36,423 nt of DNA, from NCBI GenBank assembly GCA_021770065.1, contig JAETRR010000040.1, positions 1 through 36,423 on the forward strand, read 5' to 3'. The position numbers and the translations under genes are program-made. This stretch comes from Lachnoclostridium sp. (GTDB lineage Bacteria; Bacillota; Clostridia; Lachnospirales; Lachnospiraceae). Below, piece after piece: positions 17,701 to 25,281 of the stretch. Under the pieces are notes generated by a model. The model saw only the letters and a list, made by a program, of their open reading frames with translations, was not told the DNA's origin and did no database searches. Position 1 is the stretch's first letter. Each line of letters begins with the position of its first letter.

Positions 17701-18180
17701 AGAGAAGAGGCCCCGGCTTATATGGTGAAAAGCCATACAGGCGCAAAGGGAAGCATTCCCAATGAGATAGAGGTGACGGGAATACAGGCCGGCGTGGTGC
17801 ACCGGGACGAGGCGGCAGTCCTCACAAAGCTTTACTCCAAGAGCGTGAACAGCTATCCTGCAGAGATTGAGGAAGAGCCGGGGTACGAGATCGTGGACAC
17901 TGTTGGGCCGGAGGAAGAGGGAAAGCGGATTGAAGAGATCGTGAAGAAGGTAAAGGAACAGGAAGCCAATCCCCCTAAGCCTGAGAGAGTACAGCGTGTG
18001 AAGGTAGTGGAGAATCCCCAAGCAGACGACGGAAGCGCGCTGCTTCGGATGCTTGCCCCCGGGACAGGAGATCGGGCAGAGATTCTTTTGTGGGTTCTCC
18101 TTATGAGCTGTGCCGCGGCCGGGATTGTGGGCGGCCTTATTCGAAACCGGAGAAAGAAGAACAAGAGAGAGGATTCTTAA
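11791..18180 (+). CDS. Giant VWA/SpaA-domain cell-wall adhesin or pilin-like protein
   Basis: This 2129-residue surface protein starts at ATG 11791 (GGGAAAGGA at 11773-11781; the frame from 11755 adds 12 unneeded residues). In order it has a signal peptide (KRKK, then VFILALAILTGAF), a Glu/Thr-rich low-complexity stretch (about 45-130), Ig-like regions, and a von Willebrand A domain (about 365-620). The VWA MIDAS reads D371-R-T-R-T instead of DxSxS, with an insert of about 80 residues after it. About six SpaA/Cna_B isopeptide domains follow, starting near 898, 1050, 1190, 1370, 1613 and 1733. They carry Lys strands (RIVKYD, SIAKQD) and Glu motifs (ELKAPEGY, EETASEGY). The C terminus is APGTGD (about 2088), a hydrophobic helix and a basic tail, which is a non-canonical sortase signal. 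A role in adhesion to host or other cells is inferred. Confidence 0.88.
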   Translation: MKRKKYRTVKQAAVFILALAILTGAFGTDVSALGTGLAQISGRERGGIVRAEGIAEETSEETAEGIVEETAEETVGETAGEDAGDPKESLQKETEKKEETEKTEKTEKTEEKETGETPGEEPAKKPDAELQLTAAAENLSVSFDCEEFTAGQTVTAVLIPEEGYTVLTESISVRDAEGTELELEIRDPDETGAVVVSFEAAGSDMELTALARQIRKVQITCLDEQKQPSIRLSGEVSPKALYEGAEAVVSVTNTGDKLWEADVSVISEGTGLEYIINGDSLSFFMPDEDVEVVLHEREAVDYGNLSGEDLSINGSWQGSTSSTKKDNEPDVELGKSARWTNIEDGYAELTITEKDTSDYSNTPVDYIIILDRTRTMSLNESTWEGGGHPAAFQNSNSPCINPDHYYRRGEIRLKLLDYRTGYDISSGRWFSGLPGGARLWNSHYNSTEQNIMPLYGNGCQDRLTMAKQGIRELLSRIEQQNKDIPASKNRSRVAFWSFAGPYIASGDKRDQGLYNYVGLTENYNQIRNAVNAVQTYSGTYYKESLKEAYRIISQRNVSDSKHKDVYTKVVFISDGMCGDDNLDEVRALADQLKALPNTELFTLAVGMTPDSEGTRFLRELATSSAHTASFWQNLSFSGGSGSAFAETLFNIDKKGIEVKAVSKVLTDQIETDYWEPVEVLSADGGIRNVSLNKNTGRLVWNIPEGAGKTYSCTIKLKLKDSYRFLLSDASYPTNRDTPGATPGDIQNTPGKAGAVVTYRIKGGIYNEEGRETGVITPELKYGTVHFTGEKHWTVSGSRPDSITVRLMRTLPGQSRSLEVNNAVTNVSKNWRYEFTYRLMPDGSKKPLIKYDENGRAVKYEVAESVPQFYSQLDSVVSQKASGTDRGVVIDTQLYNEPFKVKARIRKVDRETGNPLSKAGFSVYAWSEKHKGYVPYLGTTDAGAKPHETGTMEGAGTGMTLSEGARGIYTTPSWLYYSRDNQGRFRIIETRAPEGYFGDWKDAAGVTDNSTDADKHVYDFVISPDAAQNKSTVEVSNQTDGTFGDRRVLGRLVFSKKDLESGETIPQGDASLAGAVYRLYAAENIVHQDGTTGVLYRKDDEVKIRFVSSGDGIRTYRYDAGGTAVMKTAAGAELAVEGLEIGRYYLKEETASEGYLADPKIYPFEIAYQGEKKAVVEITDYSVYEQVKKQAVSFYKVTGADNADKLKPMKGAKFSIYLLSDVAEGKYMHLPDEELPQAVIDDYRNTETLGYEAFRSIRPAVIYDEKDSRDVSSGRLTKKVQYSDGTEYLADSENENAYLAAEIEADEKGVVNTPGLPYGRYLIIETTVPENAIATRPIAVTITGDDEDAVIDGDGKGEKLPDLEILMDRPIMSLVRIVKYDTFSNRPVLKEGAVYVIHDVEGAWFDYYTREMTTAQKAAYKLKYGDLVVQYSQGVWTGTKDRPFTTKHMEGEADETCSVCIETPARLPGGIYELEELKAPEGYILQGKEGVIAKDTKETSADNHTFYEREADGMWTAAPKGRARFAVSSSEARYDEGVGAFVVLAKQSNDPAVGKISVYAEGEQLTSAKQEGSTILNRLGDVIESFFGYLAGIFVETEEEEGITGKELASYRDYVFNYEMRPIEGAEFEIRAAEDIYSPEGGANAEKLYEKGELVVTLSTDTAGKTWTGQKDKEGTDIPEGLPLGKYTVAQTAAGEGFALSEENAVPREIEITYAGQEIPVIYRDTAYTNPRQKVRISIAKQDAQNEQALAGAVFGLYTAEDIEGYQGKRILKADTLIATAETTRAKNGEIKEAVFAPDLPHARYYVKELSAPVGYMLNAEPIEIDASYNRRDQSGLAAFSGVIKNDPAQILAAMVSVDESTIALTQAGDIYKSTVNVVKNNTEYPLEHFTLTDSLSDQVWPTELWTGTYNQELTYRVEYQTNKDEDWVLWAEDLDTKTNHHLTVPAELAGEDEHIQAFRMRYGTVDGGFSREEAPAYMVKSHTGAKGSIPNEIEVTGIQAGVVHRDEAAVLTKLYSKSVNSYPAEIEEEPGYEIVDTVGPEEEGKRIEEIVKKVKEQEANPPKPERVQRVKVVENPQADDGSALLRMLAPGTGDRAEILLWVLLMSCAAAGIVGGLIRNRRKKNKREDS

Positions 18181-18200
18181 GAAACAGGCAGTAGAATGAT

Positions 18201-18236
18201 TATTCCGGCCGTATCATAAGGATACGGCCGGGAATA
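18201..18236 (+). terminator. Hairpin after the giant adhesin gene
   Basis: The arms at 18201-18215 and 18221-18236 pair over 15 bases with a one-base bulge (GGCCGTATC/GATACGGCC core). There is no U-run, so termination is possible but not typical. Confidence 0.45.
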
Positions 18237-18261
18237 TGATAGGGCAGTTATAGGAGGCAGA

Positions 18262-18333
18262 ATGGGGGAAGAGACAGAAAAGCTGTCAGAAAGGGAAGGT
18301 TTATACTGTACGATAGAGGAGGTAATGTGTTAG
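18262..18333 (+). CDS. Possible 23-residue small peptide
   Basis: An ATG at 18262 follows an excellent ribosome site (TAGGAGG at 18251-18257) and opens MGEETEKLSEREGLYCTIEE, stopping at TAG 18331. A second AGGAGG (18318-18323) with ATG lies near its end, so either could be a chance site or a leader peptide. No family is recognisable, and only the ribosome site supports it. Confidence 0.25.
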   Translation: MGEETEKLSEREGLYCTIEEVMC

Positions 18334-18457
18334 AATAAAAAAAGAGGATGATACAGATTGATATATATTATCAGAACAAAAGATGAAACAGTTTGAAGTA
18401 CGTAATTGAATCACAGAGAAAAGCATACAAAAGAGGCATCAGCTTTGGAGGAACAGC

Positions 18458-18781
18458 ATGGGAAGACAGTTAGAGAAAGCAATTTTGAACTTAAGCGGAG
18501 ATGATTTGTGGAGATTACTGGAGATGCGCCAGGGAGAGACCTTCTATACGGCAAAACAGCTCCCCTTCACCTATGCCATCCGAGGCGGAGAGATGTTCGT
18601 GGATCGCAGATCTAAGTCCATCACAAAGGCAACCTTCCTGAAAGCACTGGACAGAGTCAAGGCAGATCCAGAGAAGATTACCGGCCCCAAATCACTGAAT
18701 GTCTTTGGTGCTCCTTATATCTTTGCACTTCTTGGGAGTCTGGGGGAGAACTGCGGTGCGGCAGAGAAGACGGAGGGGTGA
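18458..18781 (+). CDS. Conserved-looking small hypothetical protein (107 aa)
   Basis: This 107-residue cytoplasmic protein has no signal peptide or membrane segment. The middle part (FTYAIRGGEMFVDRRSKSITKATFLKAL) and the end (ITGPKSLNVFGAPYIFALL) read like an unnamed family I have the impression of seeing in Lachnospiraceae, but I cannot name it. GGAGGAA at 18444-18450 precedes the ATG. It is the first gene of a three-gene cassette: its stop at 18779-18781 is four bases before the next ATG. The function is unknown. Position suggests it works with the next two genes. Confidence 0.7.
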   Translation: MGRQLEKAILNLSGDDLWRLLEMRQGETFYTAKQLPFTYAIRGGEMFVDRRSKSITKATFLKALDRVKADPEKITGPKSLNVFGAPYIFALLGSLGENCGAAEKTEG

Positions 18782-18785
18782 AAGA

Positions 18786-19046
18786 ATGGCAGACCAATTA
18801 ACATTATCAGATTTAAAGGTCGGTATGAAAGTAAAGAAAAGTCAATTATCAAATATATTAGATACACACATTATTTTAATTAATACAGAAATAGTAGGAG
18901 ATACAGATGTAGAGGGAAAGCTTGTATATTGTGACACAATATGCAGGGAAGATGAATATGAAAAATGGTTTTACCAGACTCAGCCAATTACTCCGATATA
19001 TTTTAACAGTGAAGAATGGGAGGATGGTATTGTTTATGATGAGTAA
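18786..19046 (+). CDS. Small hypothetical protein of the retropepsin cassette (86 aa)
   Basis: This 86-residue acidic protein starts at ATG 18786, preceded by GGAGGGG at 18772-18778; the longer frame from 18699 overlaps the previous gene and is unlikely. It contains LKVGMKVKKSQLSNILDTHIILIN, a pattern that suggests a small beta-barrel (SH3-like) fold, and ends EEWEDGIVYDE. The codons are clearly more A+T-rich than those of the giant adhesin upstream. The last bases overlap the start of the retropepsin-like gene. No function can be assigned. Confidence 0.7.
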   Translation: MADQLTLSDLKVGMKVKKSQLSNILDTHIILINTEIVGDTDVEGKLVYCDTICREDEYEKWFYQTQPITPIYFNSEEWEDGIVYDE

Positions 19047-19617
19047 ATATATAAAAATACGGATGCGTCCCACAGGTATAGGCATTGGCGGGTCATTTTC
19101 AGTGCCGGCATTTTTTAAATTGGATAATGACAATACTCCGTTTAAAAATGTAGATGTAAAGATAGATACAGGATGCTCAGTCAGTACAATACCTTTAGCT
19201 AAATTTAAAGCACATGGATTAAATTTTGATACATTAAAAAGAGATGATATAACAAATAATATTGCTTATATAACAAGTTATGGAGTAGAAACAGGTGGAA
19301 AAAATCATAAAGTTCCCAAAACATACGATGAAAAAATGGTGTGCGAAGCATTAAAGTTCAGGCATGACATATACGATTTTGAAATAAACGGGCTGCCTGT
19401 ATCACATAGTTACATTTATGTAAATTATAACAGGAAAGGTAACATATTAATAGGAATGGACATCCTAAAAGATTGGGACATACATATACGAACAATAGAT
19501 ACAGGGGAAACCATATTCCTGGGCTGTCCAAAGGAGCAGGTAAATGATGCCTATCTCCAGGGATTGGAAGATACCTTTCATATTGCTTCTGAACTAAATG
19601 CAAAGAATATCAGATAA
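19036..19617 (+). CDS. Retropepsin-like aspartic protease domain protein
   Basis: This protein of about 193 residues has the retropepsin active-site signature VKIDTGCSVSTIPL (Asp44-Thr45-Gly46) and, about 90 residues later, the second conserved strand NILIGMDILKDWDIHI. That is the usual ILG-hydrophobic motif of single-domain retropepsin-like proteases, which act as dimers with one DTG from each subunit. There is no signal peptide, so a cytoplasmic role is expected. The start is ATG 19036 (GGGAGGA at 19018-19024) or the adjacent ATG 19039. It overlaps the end of the preceding gene, so the two are translationally coupled. The DNA is markedly A+T-rich, a sign of acquisition. The substrate is unknown; the two small partner proteins are candidates. 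Confidence 0.75.
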   Translation: MMSKYIKIRMRPTGIGIGGSFSVPAFFKLDNDNTPFKNVDVKIDTGCSVSTIPLAKFKAHGLNFDTLKRDDITNNIAYITSYGVETGGKNHKVPKTYDEKMVCEALKFRHDIYDFEINGLPVSHSYIYVNYNRKGNILIGMDILKDWDIHIRTIDTGETIFLGCPKEQVNDAYLQGLEDTFHIASELNAKNIR

Positions 19618-20041
19618 AAATCAGAATAGATAAAAATTTTCTTTGAGCAGATTCTGCTTGATATCCTACTATATATAATTTCGCCTGTCCCGCCGGGTCT
19701 TGGAGCAGGCATATGAAAAATGTAGCAGATTTTTTCCCCGTAAGTATAATAATTTTGAGGATACCTGCCGATATACATTATAGAAAGGGATAACTTTGTA
19801 AAAGGGACATTATGATGTATTTCGGTTATGGTGTTTTTGACAGATATATTCCGAATAATAACAAAAAATTAACTATTTCTATGCTTCCCATTCGACAAAT
19901 TTTTTGGTAAAATGAGAACAATAGCAACAGTTTATCAACAGTTTCCGGCAGAACATGGAGACTGCCGGTTAGGAATATAGCAGTACATGCCTGGAATATG
20001 TTAAAATAAGCGGCAGATACATAAAAGGAGAGAATGTAATC
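19618..20041. other. 424-base intergenic stretch, A+T-rich
   Basis: No gene is supported here. A loose promoter candidate is TTGACA at 19837-19842 with TAACAA at 19859-19864 (16 bases apart). The ribosome site AAAAGGAG lies at 20024-20031 before the next gene. No clear terminator hairpin follows the retropepsin gene. Confidence 0.4.
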
Positions 20042-23000
20042 ATGAGTAGATGGGGAAATTGGTTAAAAAGATCCACATTGGTGATGCTTGGCGCAGTTCT
20101 GATCGGAAGCTCGGCAGATTTACCGGTATGGGCCGGTGCTTTGCCGCAGACAGAAGGAAGTGAACAAAGTGACGGTACAAAGTATACGGTTATGTCCTTT
20201 GGAGAGAAATATGCGTCTGTGGAGGAATGTGTACAACATGTTAAACCAGGGTGTACAGAAGAAGAAATGCTGAACCAGCTTCCCAAAGAGCTGGAAGCTC
20301 TTGTTGTTATCCGGACTCCCCAGAGTAGTCCTCAAGGCAGCTCTGCAGAAGATGCAGACACTGATTCAGACGAAAATAACTCTCAGGATGAGCAGAGTAC
20401 AGATGTTCAGGCATCTGATACGAACAATGCGGCAAATTCTGCAAAGACGTTTAGCTCCAGCCAAAAGTTTATGGAAGCAGGTGAAAATTATGTGCTGCAG
20501 AAGGTTCGTATGAATGTACCGGTTACTTGGGTAATCAATACGAACAGTGATTATAGTTCTTCGGGAACCTTTGATTCGGCGGACGGAACACGTTATCAGT
20601 ATGTTCCAGTGCTGGCTCAGACGGACGCGGCAGGAAAGCAGTTTGAAGCCGCACCTACGCTTTATAAGGATAATTATCCTTATATGAATGTGCTGGTTTT
20701 GGATCCTGCACAGGATACGACTGACCAGGATAATGGTATTGCTCCCATTGCAGATCCGCCCACAGGGAATTCGGGACAGTCGCACACAATAACAAGCACG
20801 CATGGTGTTTGGATTGGTGCAGAAATAGAAACGGACATCCAGATGGAAGATACAACTACCGGACAGAACTTTGTGCTTAATAATAAGGGCAGGGACGACG
20901 GGAGTACTTATACGGTTGGCGGCGAATGGAAAAGGATTACAGTGGAGGTGCCATCAGCGGGAAGCGGAAAGTTTGAAGAGATTACAGCTAATTCAAATCC
21001 GGTAATTACAATTGTAGGCCCCGGATCATATAACCTTGTATTAAGCGAAAAGCTTAAATTGGATACTACTTCAAATGGCCAGACAGCGAAAGGGCTTATT
21101 AAGATTATCGGCAATGCAAAGGTTAATCTGACAGGCGAAGGAGGTACGATGGCATGTGTAGGCGGTCTTAACGGTGCGTATGCCATTGAGGTAGAAAAGG
21201 GATCCACCTTAACAATTGCGGGCAATAACACTCCCCTTCCGATTTCAGGAAATGTTCTTAATAACGGAAAATTGATAGTAACAAAAGATGGAGGTTTGGA
21301 TATCAAGCATCCTTTTGAAAATAAAGGAGAGATGGTTTTAGGCGTATATAATGAAAACAAAAAAGAGTGGGATACAGGAAAACTGAAGGTAAGCAATACA
21401 TTTGTTAATTTCGGCACTGGTACATTGGCTGTCACAAAGAACAGTGTACTGGAGGTTACAGGAACTAGTTCGGAGGGAAGTTTTACGAATGAAGGGAAAA
21501 CAGACATTCAAGAAGGCGGCAGTATCAATGTAAGTGATACTTTTGTCAATGGCGGAGATATTGATATTTGGAAAGATGCCAGGCTGGAGGTTAACGGCGC
21601 CTTTACAAACGGCAAAGAAATTGACGTCAATCAAAAAGGTACTTTGAAAGTTGGAGGAGAGCTGACAAATACCGACAGATTGACTGTAAAAAGCTGGACC
21701 ATACCAACCAACGGTGAAGAGGATGGAGGAACACTTATCGCAAATTCGGCTGCAGACGGCGTTGTTAATACCGGAACATTGGAATTTGGTGAAGGAGGAA
21801 TATTTAAGACAGAGTCATCAAGTGTTACGGTAACGAATAGCGGTATCTTTAGAATTGCAGATCCGAATTTTTTGCAAGGATCAATTAGCCTCAAAGACGC
21901 GGGAGATGTGGATCCGGAAAGTGGAGTATCAAGTGCAAAGTTCCAGCTGACGAATATTACAGATGATTTGATAGAGGATCTTCCGGAGATTGCCTATACA
22001 GGCGAGAACCAGTATAAAGATATATTTCCGCTTTGTAAGTATAAAAAGCAGTGGGAATGGCCAGGTGATAAGTCTATTGTTTTTGATGTAATTGGAACGG
22101 ATTGGTCCTATGATATTTATTTGGATAAAGACGGAACCCAATCGGCAGATAGAAACGTGGAGGATCCGAAAGAGTATTGGGTTGTTTATTCAAGTACGAA
22201 GAGGAGAAATACTCCTGTAAGGAAGAGCTTTACTATGCTGCCAGCCTCAATGACTGTTCGTTTTACGAACCCGTCTCCCGTGGATCTGGAACATCCTGAT
22301 TTAAAGGCTCTGATTGATGCTTTGCAGACAGATGAAGAAAAGGAGGCGCTTAAGGAAAAGCTTAATAAGGAGATTATGTATGAAATCGGGGCTGATATGA
22401 AGATTGAGGTCACGATGGCAGTATATTCAAAGAAAAAACAGGGAGCAGATAGTCCGGAAATAGGAAAATCCTTAAAAGTCACAGCAACAGATGAGAAGGG
22501 AGGTTTCCTTCAGGGCAAGAGTCCTCAGGGTGGTTTGGAGGAACTGAACGAAGCGTTATATGATGTTCCCTTTGATGGTAAAGGGCGTGCTACTGTTACG
22601 CTGCGTGACATTCCGACAATACCCGAGCAGGCAATAAGTAAAGGTATATATTCAATAGGAATTGTCTTTGATGATGGGAAGTTGCCTGCTGAAGAGGCTG
22701 ACTTACTAAAGAAAACTCAAGAGGTCCGTGTTATTCGAGCCCGTACGATTATAGATTTGAGCAAGTATGATTTCCAGTATACTTATGGAGATGAGATACC
22801 AAACCCGGAGAATTTCAAAACAATGGATATTAAAAATTCTTTTGGAAAGGTTACTCTGAAATATGACTGGTTCAGAACAAAGAGTAAGGAAGATATAGAG
22901 AACGGAACCGTTGTGAATTCTCTAGGCGAAACATTCCCCACCAGAGAGGTACTGGAGAACAATAGTCCTGGAGCCTGGGACGGTGCAGTTGCCGGAGACT

Positions 23001-24544
23001 ATGTGGTAAGAGTGCAGCTTGAGGGGAATGCTTATGGAACCGAGGCTGTCGGGTATAAGGAAGTCAATGTGGCCCGTAAGGAAGTTTCTGTAAAAATAAC
23101 AAATGAGCCTCATAAGACTTATGGAACATCAGACGACGATACGCCGATCGAGTATCAGGTAACGGGCCTAGTGTCCTGGCCTGACGGTGAGGGCGGAGAA
23201 AAGGAAGACGAACTTTCCGGTACTTTGAGCCGTAAAAGGGATGAAACCAATCTGGTGGATGGAGTACAGGGGCCTGATAAATGGGATAGAGCAGGAGCTT
23301 ACCTTATTGAGAAGGGCACACTAGATGAGCAGCGTAATCCCAATTACAGCATTGTGATGGATGGAAATTATTCCTATGTCATTGATCCGAAAACTTTGAC
23401 CTGGGGTATGTCAAATCTGATTGTTGCTCAGCAGGATAACAGGTATAAGGTATACGGCGGTTTGACTTTGAATGGATTGGAGGAACCAGATAATGGAAAA
23501 GTAGGCGTTACTTATGAGAAATTAAGTATAAATGAAACGGGCACAGAGCTTAATGTAGTAGGACCAAAGCTTATTAATATCAATGATGCGGTGGACATTA
23601 ACTATACTTTGAACTATAATCCGCCAGCAAGCAATAATATTTCAATTCTTGACAGTCTGTACCGATTGAAGGTTAAGGAGGGCGGTACCGAACATTTGTC
23701 TGATGCGATGAAGGCGCTGAATAAGACGACTATAGGGATTGACGGCGAGATGACAGCCGCCGTTAAAGCTCTGCGCGCAGAGCAGCTGAACTACAAGTCA
23801 GATGACAAGTTCCGAATTTATGACGTAATGGTAACAAAGGATGATGTGGTGGTAGATGATATTTTCCAAAAGGGTGGGTTAATTGTGACAATACCATATC
23901 CGGAGGGAACTTCCAGTACTACACATAAATTCGTTGCAACCCATATGATTACCTCCGAGATTGCAGGGGCAAAATCACCGGGAACCATAGAAAGGTTCGC
24001 AGGTTCGGAAGACAGGGGAGAGCTTTATAAACTGGAGCAGACGGCAGAAGGTATTACGATCAAAACGACCGGGCTTTCTCCAATAGCAATAGCCTGGGCT
24101 CCGATCAATTCGGGAACTAATCCGGATGATCCCAATAACCCGGATGACCCGAACAACCCGGATGACCCGAATAACCCCAATAATCCGGATGACCCGAGTA
24201 ATCCAAACAATCCGAATGATCCGAATAACGGAAATAACGGAAATAACGGAACAAATAACGGAAATAATAATGGTACCAATAGTGGTGATAACAATAACAA
24301 TAACAATGGTACCAGCGGAACAAATAACAACAACAGCGGAACCAGCGGAACCGGCAATAATTCTACCGGTACGACAAATAATACCAATAAGACAGGGACA
24401 GGAACAACCACTACAAAGACAACATCGGCCAAAACCGGTGATACGGCACAGATTGCGTTTTACATGATAGCAACTCTGGTAGCCTGTCTGCTGCTGATTC
24501 TGATTATAGTCTTAATAAGAATGCAGTTCCGCAAAAAGGATTAA
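20042..24544 (+). CDS. Giant cell-wall surface protein with beta-solenoid and MBG-type domains
   Basis: This 1500-residue secreted protein starts at ATG 20042 after AAAAGGAG. The N terminus is a signal peptide (RWGNWLKRSTLVMLGAVLIGSS). Residues about 330-560 are repetitive beta-strand units built on the pattern NxGxLxVxxxGxLxVxxxFxNxG, as in right-handed beta-helices of adhesins. Residues about 900-1120 hold two MBG-like units: FQYTYGDEIPNPENF, and KTYGTSDDDTPIEYQVTGL through NPNYSIVMDGNYSYVI. A Pro/Asp/Asn repeat follows (about 1361-1400), then an Asn/Gly/Thr-rich stretch that would span the cell wall. The end is SAKTGD (Lys 1464), a hydrophobic helix and a basic tail (RMQFRKKD), a clostridial-type sorting signal. 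It is likely sortase-anchored, but no sortase gene is in the window. Confidence 0.85.
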   Translation: MSRWGNWLKRSTLVMLGAVLIGSSADLPVWAGALPQTEGSEQSDGTKYTVMSFGEKYASVEECVQHVKPGCTEEEMLNQLPKELEALVVIRTPQSSPQGSSAEDADTDSDENNSQDEQSTDVQASDTNNAANSAKTFSSSQKFMEAGENYVLQKVRMNVPVTWVINTNSDYSSSGTFDSADGTRYQYVPVLAQTDAAGKQFEAAPTLYKDNYPYMNVLVLDPAQDTTDQDNGIAPIADPPTGNSGQSHTITSTHGVWIGAEIETDIQMEDTTTGQNFVLNNKGRDDGSTYTVGGEWKRITVEVPSAGSGKFEEITANSNPVITIVGPGSYNLVLSEKLKLDTTSNGQTAKGLIKIIGNAKVNLTGEGGTMACVGGLNGAYAIEVEKGSTLTIAGNNTPLPISGNVLNNGKLIVTKDGGLDIKHPFENKGEMVLGVYNENKKEWDTGKLKVSNTFVNFGTGTLAVTKNSVLEVTGTSSEGSFTNEGKTDIQEGGSINVSDTFVNGGDIDIWKDARLEVNGAFTNGKEIDVNQKGTLKVGGELTNTDRLTVKSWTIPTNGEEDGGTLIANSAADGVVNTGTLEFGEGGIFKTESSSVTVTNSGIFRIADPNFLQGSISLKDAGDVDPESGVSSAKFQLTNITDDLIEDLPEIAYTGENQYKDIFPLCKYKKQWEWPGDKSIVFDVIGTDWSYDIYLDKDGTQSADRNVEDPKEYWVVYSSTKRRNTPVRKSFTMLPASMTVRFTNPSPVDLEHPDLKALIDALQTDEEKEALKEKLNKEIMYEIGADMKIEVTMAVYSKKKQGADSPEIGKSLKVTATDEKGGFLQGKSPQGGLEELNEALYDVPFDGKGRATVTLRDIPTIPEQAISKGIYSIGIVFDDGKLPAEEADLLKKTQEVRVIRARTIIDLSKYDFQYTYGDEIPNPENFKTMDIKNSFGKVTLKYDWFRTKSKEDIENGTVVNSLGETFPTREVLENNSPGAWDGAVAGDYVVRVQLEGNAYGTEAVGYKEVNVARKEVSVKITNEPHKTYGTSDDDTPIEYQVTGLVSWPDGEGGEKEDELSGTLSRKRDETNLVDGVQGPDKWDRAGAYLIEKGTLDEQRNPNYSIVMDGNYSYVIDPKTLTWGMSNLIVAQQDNRYKVYGGLTLNGLEEPDNGKVGVTYEKLSINETGTELNVVGPKLININDAVDINYTLNYNPPASNNISILDSLYRLKVKEGGTEHLSDAMKALNKTTIGIDGEMTAAVKALRAEQLNYKSDDKFRIYDVMVTKDDVVVDDIFQKGGLIVTIPYPEGTSSTTHKFVATHMITSEIAGAKSPGTIERFAGSEDRGELYKLEQTAEGITIKTTGLSPIAIAWAPINSGTNPDDPNNPDDPNNPDDPNNPNNPDDPSNPNNPNDPNNGNNGNNGTNNGNNNGTNSGDNNNNNNGTSGTNNNNSGTSGTGNNSTGTTNNTNKTGTGTTTTKTTSAKTGDTAQIAFYMIATLVACLLLILIIVLIRMQFRKKD
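24120..24225 (+). repeat. In-frame tandem repeat encoding NPDDPN units
   Basis: Degenerate tandem units of 9-15 bases (AATAACCCGGATGACCC type) encode NPDDPN/NPNNP repeats inside the giant surface protein. Tracts like this can change copy number by slippage and would lengthen or shorten the wall-spanning stalk. Confidence 0.8.
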
Positions 24545-24553
24545 GAATTGTTG

Positions 24554-24584
24554 ATACCTGCCAGAGGTCAGCTCTGGCAGGTAT
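24554..24584 (+). terminator. Terminator-like hairpin after the giant surface protein gene
   Basis: ATACCTGCCAGAG at 24554-24566 pairs perfectly over 13 bases with 24572-24584 across a five-base loop. Only TGCTAT follows, so the U-run is poor. It is ten bases downstream of the stop codon. Confidence 0.65.
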
Positions 24585-24760
24585 TGCTATGAGGATTAAA
24601 TAAGAATCTGGCAGAATTATATTAAAACCTGGAAACAAAAATGTTTAAACGAATAGAGTAGAAATAAAGGTATATATTATATTATGTATTGTTATAAAAG
24701 TCAATTCTTTTATTTTTTCCGTACTATGTTATCATAAAGACAGATTCTTACAATAAATTC

Positions 24761-24789
24761 TTGATTTTTTTAGTAAAAAGTGATAAAAT
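24761..24789 (+). promoter_or_regulatory. Probable promoter of the YwgA-like/HD gene pair
   Basis: TTGATT at 24761-24766 and TAAAAT at 24784-24789 are spaced by 17 bases within very A+T-rich DNA. The promoter lies about 27 bases before ATG 24816. Confidence 0.6.
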
Positions 24790-24815
24790 GACCACTTTGT
24801 CAAAGAGGTGAACTT

Positions 24816-25280
24816 ATGTGTGATGTTCTAAAAGAAATATATCGTAAAGTTTATAATGAAACATTTATTTATAGTGAACTTGATCATAGAATCAAGCTTC
24901 AAAAGGCAGTATATATTTTGGAAAATATGGGCGTACATGTAGGTGATTACAGCTTTTCATGGAATAAATATGGTCCGTATTCTTTGGGACTTGATAGTGA
25001 TGCGCAAAAGTGCAGTACCAGAGAAGAACAAGAAATAGTATTTAGTGATATTGCTGAAACAGGATTTAGAAAAGTTAAAAAGTATATCAGTGAACAAGTC
25101 AGCTATACCTGTGTTCAATGGATGGAGTGTATAGCATCTTTGCATTACTTAAAAAATGTTTTGCGATATGACGAAAAGCTGCTTTTGACTCAGTTAGTAG
25201 AGCGTAAACCATATCTTATAGACGGCACGGCAAATTTGAGGGCCTTATCAATAGCGAATGAGATAAAAGTGGACTTTTAA
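24816..25280 (+). CDS. YwgA/Panacea-like small protein (154 aa)
   Basis: This 154-residue soluble protein has the block DHRIKLQKAVYILENMGVHV...YSFSWNKYGPYSLGLDSD. KLQKxxY plus a YGPYS-L motif is the shared signature of YwgA-like proteins and of the Panacea (SocA/DUF4065) antitoxin fold. I cannot decide between the two by eye. GAGGTG (24806-24811) precedes the ATG. It ends one base before the HD-domain gene, so the pair is co-translated. From memory, Bacillus subtilis carries ywgA next to ywfO, which encodes an HD phosphohydrolase, so this pairing may be conserved. It probably regulates or neutralises its HD partner; this is inferred. The DNA is A+T-rich. Confidence 0.65.
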   Translation: MCDVLKEIYRKVYNETFIYSELDHRIKLQKAVYILENMGVHVGDYSFSWNKYGPYSLGLDSDAQKCSTREEQEIVFSDIAETGFRKVKKYISEQVSYTCVQWMECIASLHYLKNVLRYDEKLLLTQLVERKPYLIDGTANLRALSIANEIKVDF

Positions 25281-25281
25281 G

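Noticed and set aside
24120..24330. Short regular repeats that could suggest a CRISPR array
   Set aside because: The units are 9-15 bases without spacers and are in frame inside a surface protein gene.
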